The notes below the pieces were generated by a model. It searched no databases, was not told the DNA's origin, and saw nothing but the letters and a program-made list of their open reading frames with translations. Below, piece by piece: positions 7,755-17,402 of a stretch of DNA of 64,000 nt. Positions within the stretch are counted from its first letter, which is position 1; the number at the start of each line of letters is the position of its first letter. The position numbers were made by a program, and so were the translations under genes. The stretch covers positions 372,001 through 436,000 of the forward strand of contig OZ223471.1 of NCBI GenBank assembly GCA_965140775.1, in the 5' to 3' direction. This DNA comes from UBA6244 sp965140775 (GTDB lineage Bacteria; Bacteroidota; Bacteroidia; Bacteroidales; F082).

Positions 7755-9914
7755 TTAATTTTCGGCGATTCCGATTACCTGCTCACGCCATATCCGACCT
7801 GATTTGGTTTTCACAGCCAAAAGATAAATTCCCGGGTGTACAGTTACTTCCAGACGAACATGATTTGCGGTACCAGCTTTTTGATGGTACACCAATTGCC
7901 CCATGCCATCATATAGATAAACCTCATCCAGGTCGGAATGGTTGCTTCGTATGTTAATTTCGTGGGTAAAAGGATTGGGAAACACCTGTATATGAGCGTC
8001 ATGCACAAGTTCATTCGCGTCGCTCTGAAGGATGGATTTTCCTTTTAAATTAACCTGATGCGACACCCGCTGGGTCAGATCATCGGTATCAGTATCCTCA
8101 CAAAAAGTTATCACATCCGTAAAATCTCCCACTTCCGTGGGCTTAAACAGGAGGGTAATAGCTTTTGATTCATCGGGCATGATGGTGATGGGTAAATTTT
8201 CCGCCAAACGAAATCCACTGCCGTGGAAAAACACCTGATTGATGACCAATTCTTCATCAAAATGATTGGTTAGCAATACCTGAGCAGAGATGGAGTCGAA
8301 CTGATGAATGGTGTCGAAAACCACCGTATCCACATCGGATGTGAGGATGGGCGACTGCCAATTGAATTTAAAAGCTCTGTAATTGATGTTGTTAAACGAA
8401 AACTCCAAGGCAATATCTCCGGCTTCATCAAATTCGGTGATGCTGGGAATTCCGCTTCCCCAACCCACCACCGTGCGTCCGCTTGCAAGACGTTGGGCAT
8501 TGCCCATAAAACTCCCATAAATATCAGGGCTGCTACGCAGGCGATTTACCAGCGTGGCAGTCATTTGGTCTAAATCGAGCAAGTATTCCGCAGCACTGGA
8601 ATATTGAGGTGTATGGCAGTTTCCGTTATCGAAAACACTTAGGCGGTGTTGATCTCCCATGATTCGTGCATCGTGCTGATGACAAAACATTTGGGTGGAG
8701 TCGGCGAAAGCAAATTCATTTCTCTTACCACCCAAGCGCCAGATGATTTCACCAGTTTGTCTGTTTATTCTGGTTACTTCATCCATGTTTCTCGACGAAA
8801 TAACCATCGTGGTATCGCTGTCAATGTCGATGCTGTTGCCATGCACATAATCGATGATGCTACCCTGAAGGTTGATCCGGTCGGCAGCATCGGTAATTTC
8901 AAAATGGTCCCAGCTGCGCCATTCAAAAACCAATTGGTTGTTCTGGTCGAGCTCTTGCACGATGAGCCCGATAACGGTGGCCGCCGGATTGCCTCCCGGA
9001 ACAATTACACTCATATCCACCAGTTGCACATCGTGAACAAGTAAAAATTTGTGGTTGTCGGGAGTGATGATCAACTCATGGTTATCGGCCAACAATCCAT
9101 TGGCTGCCCTGATGGTATCGATTACTTCAAAGTAAGGATTCATTTCATAAAATTCCCAATTGGTGCGGCCATGATAACTCAGGTTTCCGTTTGCTTGCAT
9201 TTTAAAATCGGAAGGAGTATTGCCGGGAAGCTTTCGGTAAAATACCGGATTGGCCAGGTTGTCGTAGATGACCAAATATTCATCCCCGCGGCCTTTGTTG
9301 CTGATGGTTCCCATGAAAAAATATCCCGGCGACGGGTTGTTGTTGTGGGTGATGGTGATATCGGGTAATCCTGATGGTAAGTGTTTGTCAATTAATGTTT
9401 TGTTGGGGTTGTCTTCGCCGGAAATAATGTGCTCATCCAATGACTTTTGCCACTTTGTTTCCAGAAAATGAAGTGGATAGTCCGGAGGGGTATTGCTCAC
9501 ATGGAAATCATAGGTATGTCCGGGCATAAGTGACGACCAGGTGACGGACACTTTCACGTTTTCTCCCGGTGAAAAGGGATGGTTGGGTGTATATCGCACG
9601 GTAGAACCATCTGCCGATAAAGTCAGTTTTCCGGCATGCGCTTTACTTTCCGATCCTACCACTGTTACGGTGAGTGAGTCAATGGAAATTCCCTTCGCAA
9701 CTGATGGGTTAAATCTGAAAAGCAGGACTGTTTGGGGATTCACCAAAGTGGCATTGTCCTTTGGTGCGTGATAGGATAATACCGGCACTGAACATGATTG
9801 ACCATTGACCCGGTTTGGAGGCATTAAAAGGGCAATCAGCCACAGCAGCGCCATTACCTTGTAGAGCGGTGCGGTGTAGCCTTTGTGTTGCAATGGAACC
9901 TTATTATGATGCAT
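7755..9914 (-). CDS. Arylsulfotransferase-family (ASST-like) protein with T9SS sorting domain
   Basis: 719 residues. After a hydrophobic N-terminus and an Ig-like region (about 45-160), the central part resembles the six-bladed propeller of bacterial arylsulfate sulfotransferases. It includes the conserved-looking segments NHELIITPDNHKFLLVHD, DYVHGNSIDID, IIWRLGGKRNEF and FCHQHDARI, whose histidines match the expected active-site pattern. The C-terminal 75 residues (VFPNPFTHEINIRSN onward) are a T9SS sorting domain. The predicted product is therefore surface-exposed or secreted. PAPS-independent transfer of sulfate between phenolic donors and acceptors is the family activity; the substrate here is unknown. 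Confidence 0.8.
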   Translation of the reverse strand: MHHNKVPLQHKGYTAPLYKVMALLWLIALLMPPNRVNGQSCSVPVLSYHAPKDNATLVNPQTVLLFRFNPSVAKGISIDSLTVTVVGSESKAHAGKLTLSADGSTVRYTPNHPFSPGENVKVSVTWSSLMPGHTYDFHVSNTPPDYPLHFLETKWQKSLDEHIISGEDNPNKTLIDKHLPSGLPDITITHNNNPSPGYFFMGTISNKGRGDEYLVIYDNLANPVFYRKLPGNTPSDFKMQANGNLSYHGRTNWEFYEMNPYFEVIDTIRAANGLLADNHELIITPDNHKFLLVHDVQLVDMSVIVPGGNPAATVIGLIVQELDQNNQLVFEWRSWDHFEITDAADRINLQGSIIDYVHGNSIDIDSDTTMVISSRNMDEVTRINRQTGEIIWRLGGKRNEFAFADSTQMFCHQHDARIMGDQHRLSVFDNGNCHTPQYSSAAEYLLDLDQMTATLVNRLRSSPDIYGSFMGNAQRLASGRTVVGWGSGIPSITEFDEAGDIALEFSFNNINYRAFKFNWQSPILTSDVDTVVFDTIHQFDSISAQVLLTNHFDEELVINQVFFHGSGFRLAENLPITIMPDESKAITLLFKPTEVGDFTDVITFCEDTDTDDLTQRVSHQVNLKGKSILQSDANELVHDAHIQVFPNPFTHEINIRSNHSDLDEVYLYDGMGQLVYHQKAGTANHVRLEVTVHPGIYLLAVKTKSGRIWREQVIGIAEN

Positions 9915-10095
9915 AAGAAGTGTCGTAAAAATGTGTTAACCGAATGATAATAAGCAGCAAAACAATCCATTTTCCTTGTCGTGGATCCGGTTATATGATG
10001 CCAAAAATAGAACAATTTTTCCAAGATAGGGAAGGATGATCAAAGATAAATTTTATAACATATTGTAATTTAATGTGTTAAATGTTGGCACTCGA

Positions 10096-10126
10096 TTTGT
10101 AATATGTAAAAAAAATCATATCTTTA
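10096..10126 (+). promoter_or_regulatory. Bacteroidetes-type promoter for the LamG/LruC gene
   Basis: TTTG (10,096-10,099) and TATCTTTA (10,119-10,126) are separated by 19 bp, close to the Bacteroidetes sigma-ABfr consensus TTTG-N19-TAnnTTTG. The -7 element ends 16 bp before the ATG at 10,143. Confidence 0.55.
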
Positions 10127-10142
10127 GTGCAAAGTATCCGCC

Positions 10143-12647
10143 ATGAAAAAGCTCATTATAATAGGTGTTTTGTCAGTCGTGATGTTTTCCGGTTGTAAAA
10201 AGCCGGATAGCCCCGCTGATGAGGGCACGAAAAATATGGAAAATCTGGTTGTTTCCGAAACTTTTGACTGGAACACCGTCCAAAATATCCACTTCACCAT
10301 TGCTGCCGATCAAGCCAAAGTGATTACCATTTTGTCAACGGATGGTAGCATTGTTTACCACAAGGGTTTTTTCAATCAGTTGACCGATTACTACGAAGTG
10401 GACATCAACCTGCCCAAAACGGTGGATAGGGTATTGGTCAATGGTGTACAGGTTCCGGTAACAGGCACCTCCATTCTGGTTGATTTAAATCCGGTGGAAA
10501 CCAAAAGCATGGCGCAATTGGCTGATTTTCCAACAGATGGACTTATGGCGCTTTGGCATTTTGATGAAAACAGCGGAACCACTGCCGAAGATGCTCAAGG
10601 TAGTTTTAACGGCACCATCAATGGTTCCCAATGGACCTCCGGCATCAGTCAAAGCGGATTGGCGTTCAATGCCATTGACGGTGGCGTTACCATTCCGGCC
10701 AACGCCGCACTCAACCTTACGGGCGACGAAATTAGCCTAACCTTTTGGTTTAAAATGAATGAGATTGCCGAGGCAGGTTGTTTCCTGTTTCACAACACCA
10801 AGTACATTTTGTATATCGATGGCAACGGCAAGGTGTCGTTTGCAATTTATAATCCTGAATATCATAGTATTGTAACCGATTGGAGCGATCGCATCCTGGA
10901 CACCGACTGGCATTTTGTGGTCGCCACCTACGATGGAGCCTCCATGAAACTCTATATCGACAATCAGTTGATGAAGTCGGCTGCTCAAACCGGAAACCTT
11001 AAAAGCCGCGTTACCGAAGTGCATATGGGCAATCAATCGTCGTATCGCTTTCTGGATGGCCTCATGGATGAGGTTGCCATTTATAACCGGGCTATTACGG
11101 TGGACGAAATCAATACCATGTACACCACCATTCCCAATCCCGATACGGGCGATGCCGACATGGTGTCGTGGTGGCCCATGGACGAATTTGGCGGTACTTT
11201 CGTACCCGATGCACAGGGCAACAACAACGGCACCCAATCCAATGCCACCTGGGCAACCGGTGTGGTGGGCAACTGTCTGTCGTTCAATGGAGAAAGCAGC
11301 AACGTGAACATCCCCAACAATCCTACCCTCGATTTTGCCAACGAGCTCACCATCATGGCCTGGGCAAATACCCGGGATTATAAGGAAGCCAAAATTGCCC
11401 AAAAAGGTGATTGGGACGGACATGGCATCGGCGGAACCAAATGGACGGGTTGGAAAGGGCATGTAAGGCTCGAGGAATCCGGAAGCGAATCCATTGAATG
11501 GACGGAGGGACGTCCTCTGCTGAACCAATGGTATCATGTGGCCATCACCTACGACGGTACCACATTGAAGTTATATGTCAACGGTCAGTTGAACAACAGC
11601 CGGATCATTCCCGGAACTTTACACATCAATACCAGAGCGGCTTCCATAGGTTCGGATAACGGTGCCCAGAAATTTTTTAACGGACTGATTGACGAGGTTA
11701 AATTTTTTAATGTTGCCCTCAATCAAACCGAGATTCAGGCAGCTTACAACAACCAAACCGTAGCCACCGACACTGATGGCGATGGTATTCAGGACGAAGA
11801 AGATGATTTCCCCAACGACCCGGCACGCGCTTTCATCAACAATTTTCCGGCAGCGGGTTTTGGCAGTCTGGCTTTTGAAGACTTGTGGCCCGGTAAAGGC
11901 GACTACGACTTCAACGATCTCGTGGTGGATTATAGTTTTGAAATTATTACCAATGCTTCCAACAAGGTGAGCGATGTGATTTCAAAGACCGTTGTTCGGG
12001 CCATCGGAGCCGGATTTAATAATGGATACGGATTTCAGTTTGCCAACGACCAAATTCAAACCGATCACTTATTTGTTACGGGTTATTCCGTTGAAGGTGA
12101 TGTGGTTACATTGGGTGAAAACGGACTTGAAATGAATCAGGCAAAGCCCACCATTATCGTGTTCGACAATGCCAAAAACATCCTGCAGTCGGCCAGTGGA
12201 TTTGTAAATGTGGAACAGAGTGCGCCCTATGTGGAGCCCGATACCGTTGAAGTAAACCTGGTTTTTACCCCCGGAATATACGAAATAGCCGACCTCGATT
12301 TGGTCAACTTCAACCCCTTTATTTTTATCAATGGCATCCGAGGCAAGGAAGTCCATTTACCTGATTACACCCCAACCAGCCTGGCGGATGCCGCCTTTTT
12401 TGGCACCTCCGACGACGACAGCGATCCGGCTCTGGGTAGATATTACAAAACGGTGAACAACCTGCCCTGGGCCATCAACATAGCCCAATCGTACGACTAC
12501 ACCATCGAGAAATCCGAAATCACCAGTGGCTACCTTCATTTTGGCGATTGGGCCGAATCTTCAGGCGGAATCTACCCCGATTGGTACAAAGATTTGTCGG
12601 GCTACCGCAATGAGGCACATATTTACCAGGTGCCGGTGGGGAAGTAA
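10143..12647 (+). CDS. LamG- and LruC-domain surface lipoprotein
   Basis: 834 residues. The signal peptide ends in the lipobox FSGC (Cys18), so the protein is probably a lipoprotein. Two concanavalin-A-like LamG domains follow: residues about 132-326 (LMALWHFDENSGTT, HFVVATYDGASMKLYIDN, DEVAIYNRAIT) and about 337-535 (DMVSWWPMDEFGGT, HVAITYDGTTLKLYVNG). A calcium-type linker DTDGDGIQDEEDDFPND comes at about 542. The last 270 residues form an LruC domain (FEDLWPGKGDYDFNDLVVDY, ending near HIYQVPVGK). LamG modules usually bind glycans or proteins, so adhesion or polysaccharide capture is likely. No enzyme motif is visible. Confidence 0.85.
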   Translation: MKKLIIIGVLSVVMFSGCKKPDSPADEGTKNMENLVVSETFDWNTVQNIHFTIAADQAKVITILSTDGSIVYHKGFFNQLTDYYEVDINLPKTVDRVLVNGVQVPVTGTSILVDLNPVETKSMAQLADFPTDGLMALWHFDENSGTTAEDAQGSFNGTINGSQWTSGISQSGLAFNAIDGGVTIPANAALNLTGDEISLTFWFKMNEIAEAGCFLFHNTKYILYIDGNGKVSFAIYNPEYHSIVTDWSDRILDTDWHFVVATYDGASMKLYIDNQLMKSAAQTGNLKSRVTEVHMGNQSSYRFLDGLMDEVAIYNRAITVDEINTMYTTIPNPDTGDADMVSWWPMDEFGGTFVPDAQGNNNGTQSNATWATGVVGNCLSFNGESSNVNIPNNPTLDFANELTIMAWANTRDYKEAKIAQKGDWDGHGIGGTKWTGWKGHVRLEESGSESIEWTEGRPLLNQWYHVAITYDGTTLKLYVNGQLNNSRIIPGTLHINTRAASIGSDNGAQKFFNGLIDEVKFFNVALNQTEIQAAYNNQTVATDTDGDGIQDEEDDFPNDPARAFINNFPAAGFGSLAFEDLWPGKGDYDFNDLVVDYSFEIITNASNKVSDVISKTVVRAIGAGFNNGYGFQFANDQIQTDHLFVTGYSVEGDVVTLGENGLEMNQAKPTIIVFDNAKNILQSASGFVNVEQSAPYVEPDTVEVNLVFTPGIYEIADLDLVNFNPFIFINGIRGKEVHLPDYTPTSLADAAFFGTSDDDSDPALGRYYKTVNNLPWAINIAQSYDYTIEKSEITSGYLHFGDWAESSGGIYPDWYKDLSGYRNEAHIYQVPVGK

Positions 12648-12752
12648 GAGTTTCATAAATATTTTTATAGTAAGCGAGAATGCCGTAAGCGTTCGCTGCC
12701 TATTTTATTTTCAACCCCCTTATTTCCAATCTTTCAATTCAACTTCTAGAGG

Positions 12753-12781
12753 TTGACAACCCGTATTTTTTCTTAATTTTG
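12753..12781 (+). promoter_or_regulatory. Bacteroidetes-type promoter for ileS
   Basis: TTG (12,753-12,755) and TAATTTTG (12,774-12,781) are 18 bp apart, close to the Bacteroidetes -33/-7 consensus. The ileS ATG follows 38 bp downstream. Confidence 0.5.
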
Positions 12782-12818
12782 CCGCCTCATTTAAAAATGC
12801 TGCTAATTCAACAGGTCG

Positions 12819-15800
12819 ATGTCGAAAAAATATACCGAATACAGTCAACTTAACTTGCCGCTTCTGGCAGAGGATGTTAGGGCTTTTTGGGAAGCCAACA
12901 ACATTTTTGAAAAAAGCCTTTCCAACCGCAAGGCCAACAAACATTTTGTGTTTTATGAAGGGCCACCTTCGGCCAACGGTGTGCCGGGTATTCACCATGT
13001 GATGGCACGCACCATCAAGGATTTATTTTGCCGCTACCAAACCCTGAAGGGGAAATATGTACAACGCAAAGCGGGTTGGGATACACACGGACTGCCCGTG
13101 GAAATCAGTGTGGAAAAAACCCTGGGCATCACCAAAGAAGACATTGGAAAGAAAATAAGTGTAGAAGATTACAACAAAGCCTGTCGCAAGGAAGTGTTGA
13201 AATACAAGGATTTGTGGGACGACCTCACCAAGCGTGTGGGCTATTGGGTTGATTTGGACAATCCCTACATCACCTTCGATAACAAATACATCGAGTCGGT
13301 GTGGTATTTGCTCAAACAGTTGTACGAAAAAGACCTCATGTACAAGGGCTATACTATCCAGCCATACTCGCCGGCTGCCGGCACGGGGCTCAGCACCCAC
13401 GAACTCAATCAACCCGGATGCTACCGCGATGTGAGCGACACCACCATCGTGGCACAATTTAAGGTGATCCGCGAAAGCGTTTCCGAAAAACTGTACCGGG
13501 AAGCCTTTGGTGAGGTGTATTTCCTCGCCTGGACCACCACTCCCTGGACGCTACCTTCCAACACCGCTTTGGCCGTGGGCGACAACATCGACTACGTGCG
13601 GGTGGCCACCTTCAATCCTTATACCGGAACGCCCATCACGGTGGTGCTGGCCAAAGAACGTATGGCGGCCTATTTCAATGCCCAAAATGCAGAGTTGTCG
13701 TTTGACGACTACCAGCCCGGCGACAAGAAGGTGCCATTCAAGGTGTTGGATCAATACAAAGGGTTTGAACTCACGGGCATTTCGTATGAGCAACTTTTCC
13801 CCTGGATCAAACCCATGGGCAAGGCGTTTGAAGTGATTCCCGGCGATTTTGTTACCACCGAAGACGGAACCGGCATCGTACACATTGCACCCACTTTTGG
13901 TGCCGACGACGACCGTGTTGCCAAAGCCACCGGCATCGAACCACTCATTCTCATTGACAACAATGGCGAACGGCGCCCCATGGTGGACCTCACCGGACGT
14001 TTTTATCAAACAGAGGTGCTCGATGCAGATTTTGTGAAAGCATATGTTGACATCGCTCAGTATGGCGAATTTGCAGGTCGTTTTGTAAAAAATGATTACG
14101 ACGAAACCTTAGGTAAAGACGACAGCTCGCTGGATGTGGATCTGGCCGTGAAGCTCAAAAAAGAAAACCTGGCCTTCCGCATCGAAAAACATGTACACAG
14201 CTATCCCCATTGCTGGCGTACCGACAAACCTATTTTGTACTATCCCCTCGACAGCTGGTTTGTGAAAACCACTGCCATGAAGGACCGCATGATTAGTCTC
14301 AACAAAACCATCCAGTGGAAACCCAAATCCACCGGAGAGGGTCGCTTTGGCAACTGGCTTGAGAATTTGCAGGACTGGAACCTCAGTCGTTCGCGCTTTT
14401 GGGGTGTGCCGTTGCCCATCTGGGTTTCGGAAGACCGCACCGAAAAAATGGCTCTGGGTTCGGCTGCCGAACTCAAAGCCGAAATCGAAAAAGCAGTGGC
14501 TGCCGGGGTTATGACCGAAAATCCAATGGCCAATTTCGAACCCGGAAATATGTCGAAGGAAAACTATGAAACCTTCGACTTCCATCGACCTTATGTGGAT
14601 AACATCGTGTTGGTTTCCGAAACGGGGCAAAAAATGTTTCGCGAAAGCAGCCTCATCGATGTGTGGTTCGATTCGGGAGCCATGCCTTACGCCCAATACC
14701 ATTATCCCTTCGAGAACAAAGAATTTTTTGAAAACAACTACCCGGCCGATTTCATCGCCGAAGGAGTGGATCAAACGCGTGGCTGGTTTTTTACCCTCCA
14801 TGCCATTGCCACCATGTTGTTCGATTCGGTAGCGTATAAAAATGTGGTTTCCAATGGTTTGGTGCTCGATAAAAATGGCAATAAGATGTCCAAACGTTTG
14901 GGCAATGCCGTGGATCCATTCACCACCATCGACCAATACGGCCCCGACGCCACCCGTTGGTACATGATTACCAATTCGCAGCCCTGGGACAACCTGCGTT
15001 TCGATCTGGCAGGTATCGACGAGGTGCGCCGAAAATTTTTCGGAACCCTTTACAACACATACAACTTTTTTGCCCTGTATGCCAACATAGATGGGTTTAC
15101 TTATCAGGAGAAAGAAATCCCTCTGTCCGAGCGCAGCGAAATAGACCGTTGGATACTCTCCGAACTCAACTCACTGATTTTGGTGGTGGACGAATCGCTG
15201 GCAGCATACGAACCCACCAAAGCCGGACGTGCCATTCAGGATTTCGTTACCGAACACCTGAGCAACTGGTATGTCCGTTTGTCGCGTCGTCGCTTCTGGA
15301 AAGGCAACTATACCAAAGACAAAATTGAAGCCTACCAAACCCTGTACAAGGTGTTGGAGGTGGTTGCTCAACTTTCGGCTCCCATCGCACCTTTCTTCGC
15401 CGACAGGCTGTTTATGGACCTGAATTCAGTTTCCGGAAGGTTTGACGCTCAATCGGTTCACCTCACCGACTTCCCTGTGGCACATGCCGACGCCATCGAC
15501 AAAGATTTGGAAGAACGCATGCAGTTGGCACAACAAATTTCGAGCATGGTGCTCTCCCTGCGTAAGCGAACCAACATCCGTGTACGTCAGCCATTGGCCA
15601 AAATCATGATTCCGGTTTTGAACGAAAAATTCAAAACCCAGATTCAGGCAGTGGAAGAGCTGATCATGTCGGAAGTGAACGTGAAAGAAATAGACTACCT
15701 GTCGGAAAATTCGGATGTGCTGGTAAAGAAAATCAAAGCCAACTTCAAGGCGTTGGGTCCCAAATTCGGCAAGCTGATGAAAGCCCTGGCCGCCATGATT

Positions 15801-16250
15801 CAGCAGCTGAGTCAGGAGCAAATCAAACAATTGGAAACCGAAGGTAAGCTCGCCCTCTTGATGAACGGAGAACACCTGACCATCACCACCGATGACGTGG
15901 AAATTGTAACCGAAGACATTCCGGGATGGAGTGTGGTAACCGAAGGAAGTGTCACCGTGGCCCTCGACATCACCATCACCCCTGAGTTGCAAAACGAAGG
16001 TCTGGCGCGCGAATTGGTGAACAGGGTGCAAAACCTGCGAAAAGACAAAGGATTTGAAGTTACCGACCGCATTGTGCTGAAAGTAATAAAAAGTTCACAT
16101 ACGGATACGGCCTTTCATTCGTTTGAAGACTATATTTGTTCCGAAACCTTGTCAACATTGCATTTTGTTGATCAAACGGAAGAAAAGGAATACCTCACCG
16201 ACGAATTAATTGATGGAATAACAGTAGCTTTTCATGTGGAAAAGGAATAA
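12819..16250 (+). CDS. ileS: Isoleucyl-tRNA synthetase
   Basis: Class I aminoacyl-tRNA synthetase that charges tRNA-Ile, with an editing domain against valine. 1,143 residues, as in the long form common in Bacteroidetes. The HIGH-type motif is in PPSANGVPGIHHVMART (about 48-65). The editing (CP1) domain includes WTTTPWTLPSNTALAVG and GTGIVHIAPTFGADD. The KMSKR motif is GNKMSKRLGNAVDP at about 687-700. The C-terminal anticodon-binding region is complete through about residue 1,140. It starts a run of same-strand genes (DksA-like, lspA), a conserved order in the phylum. Confidence 0.97.
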   Translation: MSKKYTEYSQLNLPLLAEDVRAFWEANNIFEKSLSNRKANKHFVFYEGPPSANGVPGIHHVMARTIKDLFCRYQTLKGKYVQRKAGWDTHGLPVEISVEKTLGITKEDIGKKISVEDYNKACRKEVLKYKDLWDDLTKRVGYWVDLDNPYITFDNKYIESVWYLLKQLYEKDLMYKGYTIQPYSPAAGTGLSTHELNQPGCYRDVSDTTIVAQFKVIRESVSEKLYREAFGEVYFLAWTTTPWTLPSNTALAVGDNIDYVRVATFNPYTGTPITVVLAKERMAAYFNAQNAELSFDDYQPGDKKVPFKVLDQYKGFELTGISYEQLFPWIKPMGKAFEVIPGDFVTTEDGTGIVHIAPTFGADDDRVAKATGIEPLILIDNNGERRPMVDLTGRFYQTEVLDADFVKAYVDIAQYGEFAGRFVKNDYDETLGKDDSSLDVDLAVKLKKENLAFRIEKHVHSYPHCWRTDKPILYYPLDSWFVKTTAMKDRMISLNKTIQWKPKSTGEGRFGNWLENLQDWNLSRSRFWGVPLPIWVSEDRTEKMALGSAAELKAEIEKAVAAGVMTENPMANFEPGNMSKENYETFDFHRPYVDNIVLVSETGQKMFRESSLIDVWFDSGAMPYAQYHYPFENKEFFENNYPADFIAEGVDQTRGWFFTLHAIATMLFDSVAYKNVVSNGLVLDKNGNKMSKRLGNAVDPFTTIDQYGPDATRWYMITNSQPWDNLRFDLAGIDEVRRKFFGTLYNTYNFFALYANIDGFTYQEKEIPLSERSEIDRWILSELNSLILVVDESLAAYEPTKAGRAIQDFVTEHLSNWYVRLSRRRFWKGNYTKDKIEAYQTLYKVLEVVAQLSAPIAPFFADRLFMDLNSVSGRFDAQSVHLTDFPVAHADAIDKDLEERMQLAQQISSMVLSLRKRTNIRVRQPLAKIMIPVLNEKFKTQIQAVEELIMSEVNVKEIDYLSENSDVLVKKIKANFKALGPKFGKLMKALAAMIQQLSQEQIKQLETEGKLALLMNGEHLTITTDDVEIVTEDIPGWSVVTEGSVTVALDITITPELQNEGLARELVNRVQNLRKDKGFEVTDRIVLKVIKSSHTDTAFHSFEDYICSETLSTLHFVDQTEEKEYLTDELIDGITVAFHVEKE

Positions 16251-16344
16251 GTAAAAAAAATAGCTATCTTTACACGCCTATTTAAAAAAATCACTTACAT
16301 TTATAGAGATTTTTTCAATGGGGTTAGACTAAAATCAGAAGGAT

Positions 16345-16761
16345 ATGAACGAAAAGATGACAGAAGAAAAGAAAAAAACCAGATATTCAGATGAAGAGCT
16401 GGAGGAATTCAGACAAATTATTTTGAAGAAGCTGGCCAATGCCAACGAAGATTTGGCTTTACTGAAAGAAGCATACAGCAATCATAGTGACCACGACACC
16501 AATGATACTTCTCCCACGTTTAAAGTGTTGGAAGAAGGTCAGCAGGTGATGTCGAAAGAGGAAAACAGCCGCATGGCAGCTCGTCAGGAACGCTTTATTG
16601 CCAACCTGGAAAATGCGCTCATACGTATCGACAACAAGTCGTATGGAATTTGCCGCGCCACCGGAAAACTCATCAGCAAAGAACGTCTGCGCGCCGTGCC
16701 TCATGCCACCTTGAGCATCGATGCCAAGAATAAGCAGGCGCAAAACGACAACATCAACTAA
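16345..16761 (+). CDS. TraR/DksA-type zinc-finger protein
   Basis: 138 residues. An N-terminal acidic coiled-coil (EEFRQIILKKLANANEDLALLKEAY) precedes a DksA-like C-terminal segment YGICRATGKLISKERLRAVPHATL. DksA family members bind RNA polymerase through the secondary channel and modulate initiation with ppGpp. Only one cysteine of the usual four-cysteine zinc finger is present, as in many Bacteroidetes homologues. The start at 16,345 is used; ATG 16,357 is an alternative. It sits between ileS and lspA. Confidence 0.85.
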   Translation: MNEKMTEEKKKTRYSDEELEEFRQIILKKLANANEDLALLKEAYSNHSDHDTNDTSPTFKVLEEGQQVMSKEENSRMAARQERFIANLENALIRIDNKSYGICRATGKLISKERLRAVPHATLSIDAKNKQAQNDNIN

Positions 16762-16787
16762 GTTGTTGTATTAAACATTTTTCTGAT

Positions 16788-17402
16788 TTGAAAAAAGCAG
16801 CTTTCATTATCTTTCTGGTTCTGTTCCTGGATCAGGCATTGAAGTTTTGGATAAAACTCCACATGACCCTCGGTGAAGAGATTCCCGTGTTGGGCTCATG
16901 GTTCAACTTGTTCTTTATCGAAAACAACGGCATGGCTTTTGGCATGCAGTTCGGCGGCGAATGGGGTAAATTGGCACTGAGTGTTTTCCGTATCCTTGCC
17001 GTGATGGCCATTGGTGTTTATTTGGTGAGGATTTCCAAAAGAAAAAACCATGGAGGATTGATAGTCAGTCTTTCGATGATTTTGGCCGGAGCCTTGGGAA
17101 ACATCCTCGACAGCGCTTTTTATGGGTTGATATTCACCGAAAGCTCTTACCACACGGTGGCCACTTTTGCCACCGAAGGTCAGGGATATGCCACCTTTTT
17201 GCACGGACGGGTAGTGGACATGCTCTATTTCCCCATCGTGGATCTGGTGCAGGCCGATGTGCCTTCCTGGGTGCCTTCGTTTCTGTTTAGCGGCGATGGC
17301 AGGTTTATCTTCTTCCGACCCATATTCAATCTGGCCGACGCTTCCATTTCCATTGGCGTATTCTGGCTCTTGCTCTTTGAGCGAAAGAAACTTTCGTTAT
17401 AA
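16788..17402 (+). CDS. lspA: Lipoprotein signal peptidase (signal peptidase II)
   Basis: Integral membrane aspartyl protease that removes signal peptides from diacylated prolipoproteins. 204 residues with four transmembrane segments. Catalytic motifs: GNILDSAFYG and FNLADASISIG each carry an active-site Asp; ENNGMAFGM near residue 45 is also conserved. The start is TTG at 16,788 (TTGAAAAAAGCAGC), giving a normal MKKAAFIIF N-terminus; no ATG fits. Loops between TM3 and TM4 are longer than in E. coli, as is usual in this phylum. Converges with and overlaps by 6 bp the radical SAM gene. Confidence 0.93.
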   Translation: MKKAAFIIFLVLFLDQALKFWIKLHMTLGEEIPVLGSWFNLFFIENNGMAFGMQFGGEWGKLALSVFRILAVMAIGVYLVRISKRKNHGGLIVSLSMILAGALGNILDSAFYGLIFTESSYHTVATFATEGQGYATFLHGRVVDMLYFPIVDLVQADVPSWVPSFLFSGDGRFIFFRPIFNLADASISIGVFWLLLFERKKLSL